From Pithys albifrons albifrons (Eukaryota; Chordata; Aves; Passeriformes; Thamnophilidae), in assembly GCF_047495875.1 (NCBI RefSeq), contig NC_092458.1:107634227-107698226 (forward strand): a stretch of 64,000 nt of DNA. The letters are read 5' to 3'. Position 1 is the stretch's first letter. Each line of letters begins with the position of its first letter. Both the position numbers and the translations under genes were made by a program. Below the pieces are notes generated by a model. That model had not been told where the DNA came from. It did not search any database and saw only the letters and a list, made by a program, of their open reading frames with translations. Of this stretch, positions 63,317 through 64,000 are shown one piece after another.

Positions 63317-63360
63317 CCTGGTACTAACCGCGGCTGACCCTGCTGAGCATCCGAGATCGG
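63317..63360 (-). pseudogene. 5S rRNA-derived segment inside the SINE
   Basis: Read on the minus strand, 35 of 44 positions match vertebrate 5S rRNA residues about 39-82 without a gap (counted by eye). The best part is 'gatctcgga.gct.agcagggtc' and 'ggttagtac'. This covers the A box and intermediate element of the 5S internal promoter. The usual C box at residues 80-97 does not follow; a C-box-like GGAGACCG instead lies upstream, at the end of the tRNA-like head. It is a fragment, not a 5S gene. Confidence 0.75.
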
Positions 63361-63390
63361 ATGGCAGGGAGGCATTGAACTGCCCGGTAC

Positions 63391-63462
63391 GGTCTCCACT
63401 GAGACTTGAACTCACAACCTTGTGATCGAGTCCAGAGTGCTCACCATTAACACCACGGGCGG
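63391..63462 (-). pseudogene. tRNA-Gln-derived SINE head
   Basis: Over 28 bases from the A box onward ('tggtgttaatggtgagcact' then 'ctggactc') it matches vertebrate tRNA-Gln(CUG) with one extra T and at most one substitution. The A box is TGGTGTTAATGG at 63455-63444. The B box is AGTTCAAGTCT at 63412-63402, inside a T-arm keeping the TGAG/CTCA stem. The anticodon stem no longer pairs, and the 5' end CCGCCCG does not pair with the 3' TGGAGACC, so it is not a functional tRNA. GCCCG at the 5' end does pair perfectly with CGGGC at 63386-63382, just past the head. Confidence 0.75.
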
Positions 63463-63465
63463 TTT

Positions 63466-64000
63466 CCCCCTGTATCAGAAATATTAACAACTCAATTGTT
63501 TTCTAATATCTCAAGCCTAGGCATCACCCTTTTGCCTCTTTCTCACTTTTATTTGCTTATTTAAATAATTTTAAACCTATAAGTAGAAACAATCCATGCT
63601 GCCTGAACTAGTGTGCTTCACATAGACTTCACCAGAATTTAATTTGTTAAATTCATAGGAAATTTCTGTAGAAAGTTTGATACAGTATCTCCAGATACTG
63701 ACTAGCATATCTGAGTACTTCTGTGCTCTGCTAAGGTATAAGAAAAGAGAACCTGGAATGGATGAATTTTATTTTTAGGTGTGAAAGATAATACTTCTTC
63801 TGTTTATCCACTCCCTCTAAAATAAGTTTGCATTGCTCATATAATGATCTTTTCTAATGTGGTCCTTACAGATCCATCCTTATTGATGATTTTATTGACT
63901 TTTGCAAATGGGGCTTCTCCATTCTGTTACTAACTTTAAAAACCAGTATCATTCCAGGAATTTCATCTCTCCCAGAAATGGGTGGTTGTGTTCTCTCAGA
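63466..64000. other. AT-rich DNA without recognised features
   Basis: Unique-looking AT-rich sequence to the right edge. No open frame, RNA or repeat is recognised. Confidence 0.5.

Larger units (their letters stand above)
63109..63462 (-). mobile_element. Composite SINE: tRNA-like head, 5S-derived body, (CATA)n tail
   Basis: On the minus strand the order is: a tRNA-Gln-like head (63462-63391), a 30-base linker, a 5S-rRNA-like segment (63360-63317), about 190 bases of other sequence, and a tail of four CATA units (about 63124-63109). The head carries Pol III A and B boxes and would drive transcription from the right. No TTTT occurs on the minus strand inside the element, so transcription need not stop early. 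About nineteen CpGs survive in roughly 355 bases, in sharp contrast to the AT-rich flanks, which points to a recent insertion. A short microsatellite tail in place of poly-A suggests mobilisation by an RTE-type LINE. Chimeric SINEs paired with an RTE element are, as I recall, reported from some bird lineages; this may be one of them or a new family. The 148- and 79-codon minus frames here are repeat shadows. Confidence 0.75.

Noticed and set aside
63317..63360. A functional 5S rRNA gene
   Set aside because: Only about 44 of 120 residues are represented, with nine mismatches, no C box downstream and no flanking 5S sequence.
63391..63462. A functional tRNA-Gln gene on the minus strand
   Set aside because: Acceptor and anticodon stems no longer pair, and there is no TTTT terminator after the 3' end; it is a SINE head.
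63044..63490. 148-codon minus-strand open frame
   Set aside because: It runs through the composite SINE; its openness comes from the CpG-rich repeat, which is derived from noncoding RNA genes.

Overview
This window looks like ordinary, gene-poor nuclear DNA from a bird. It is AT-rich, has no open frame that reads as a complete gene, and is scattered with CR1 LINE fragments. One CR1 copy ends in the avian-style ATTCTATG octamer repeat (about 48.1 kb). No protein-coding gene, cellular tRNA or rRNA gene, CRISPR array, operon or origin can be supported. The long open frames are chance, low-complexity or repeat-derived. The window could be intergenic or lie inside very long introns; the sequence does not decide this.

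Layout. 0-16 kb: unique AT-rich DNA with one CR1 3' end (5.5 kb), a MIR-like relic (7.1 kb), simple repeats, a homeodomain-site-rich candidate conserved element (10.5 kb) and a G-rich tract (12.4 kb). 16-36 kb: CR1 copies at 16.1, 20.3 (reverse), 28.1 and 35.2 kb, a GC-rich block of unknown nature (27.65 kb) and a fragment of a common avian, probably ERV-related repeat (29.1 kb). 36-37 kb: a 274-bp solo LTR with a perfect 5-bp target duplication, then a T/G-rich tract. 37-55 kb: mostly unique DNA with MIR-like relics (40.4, 42.9 kb), a strong G-quadruplex motif (42.0 kb), a short young CR1 tail (48.1 kb), a (CA)n tract and an ancient CR1 (51.5 kb, reverse). 55-64 kb: a CR1 with an internal deletion (55.2 kb), a long ancient reverse CR1 (61.6-62.6 kb), and at the right edge the most interesting element.

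That element, about 63109-63462 on the minus strand, is a CpG-rich composite SINE. It has a tRNA-Gln-like head with A and B boxes, then a 5S-rRNA-derived segment (35 of 44 positions by eye), then a unique tail ending in (CATA)n, as RTE-type LINE tails do. It has no internal TTTT Pol III terminator and keeps many CpGs, so it looks young. It may match a chimeric bird SINE family mobilised by an RTE LINE, or be an undescribed one.

Repeat and 5S/tRNA identifications rest on recognising consensus sequences from memory. Boundaries are by eye and usually good to about 5-20 bases.
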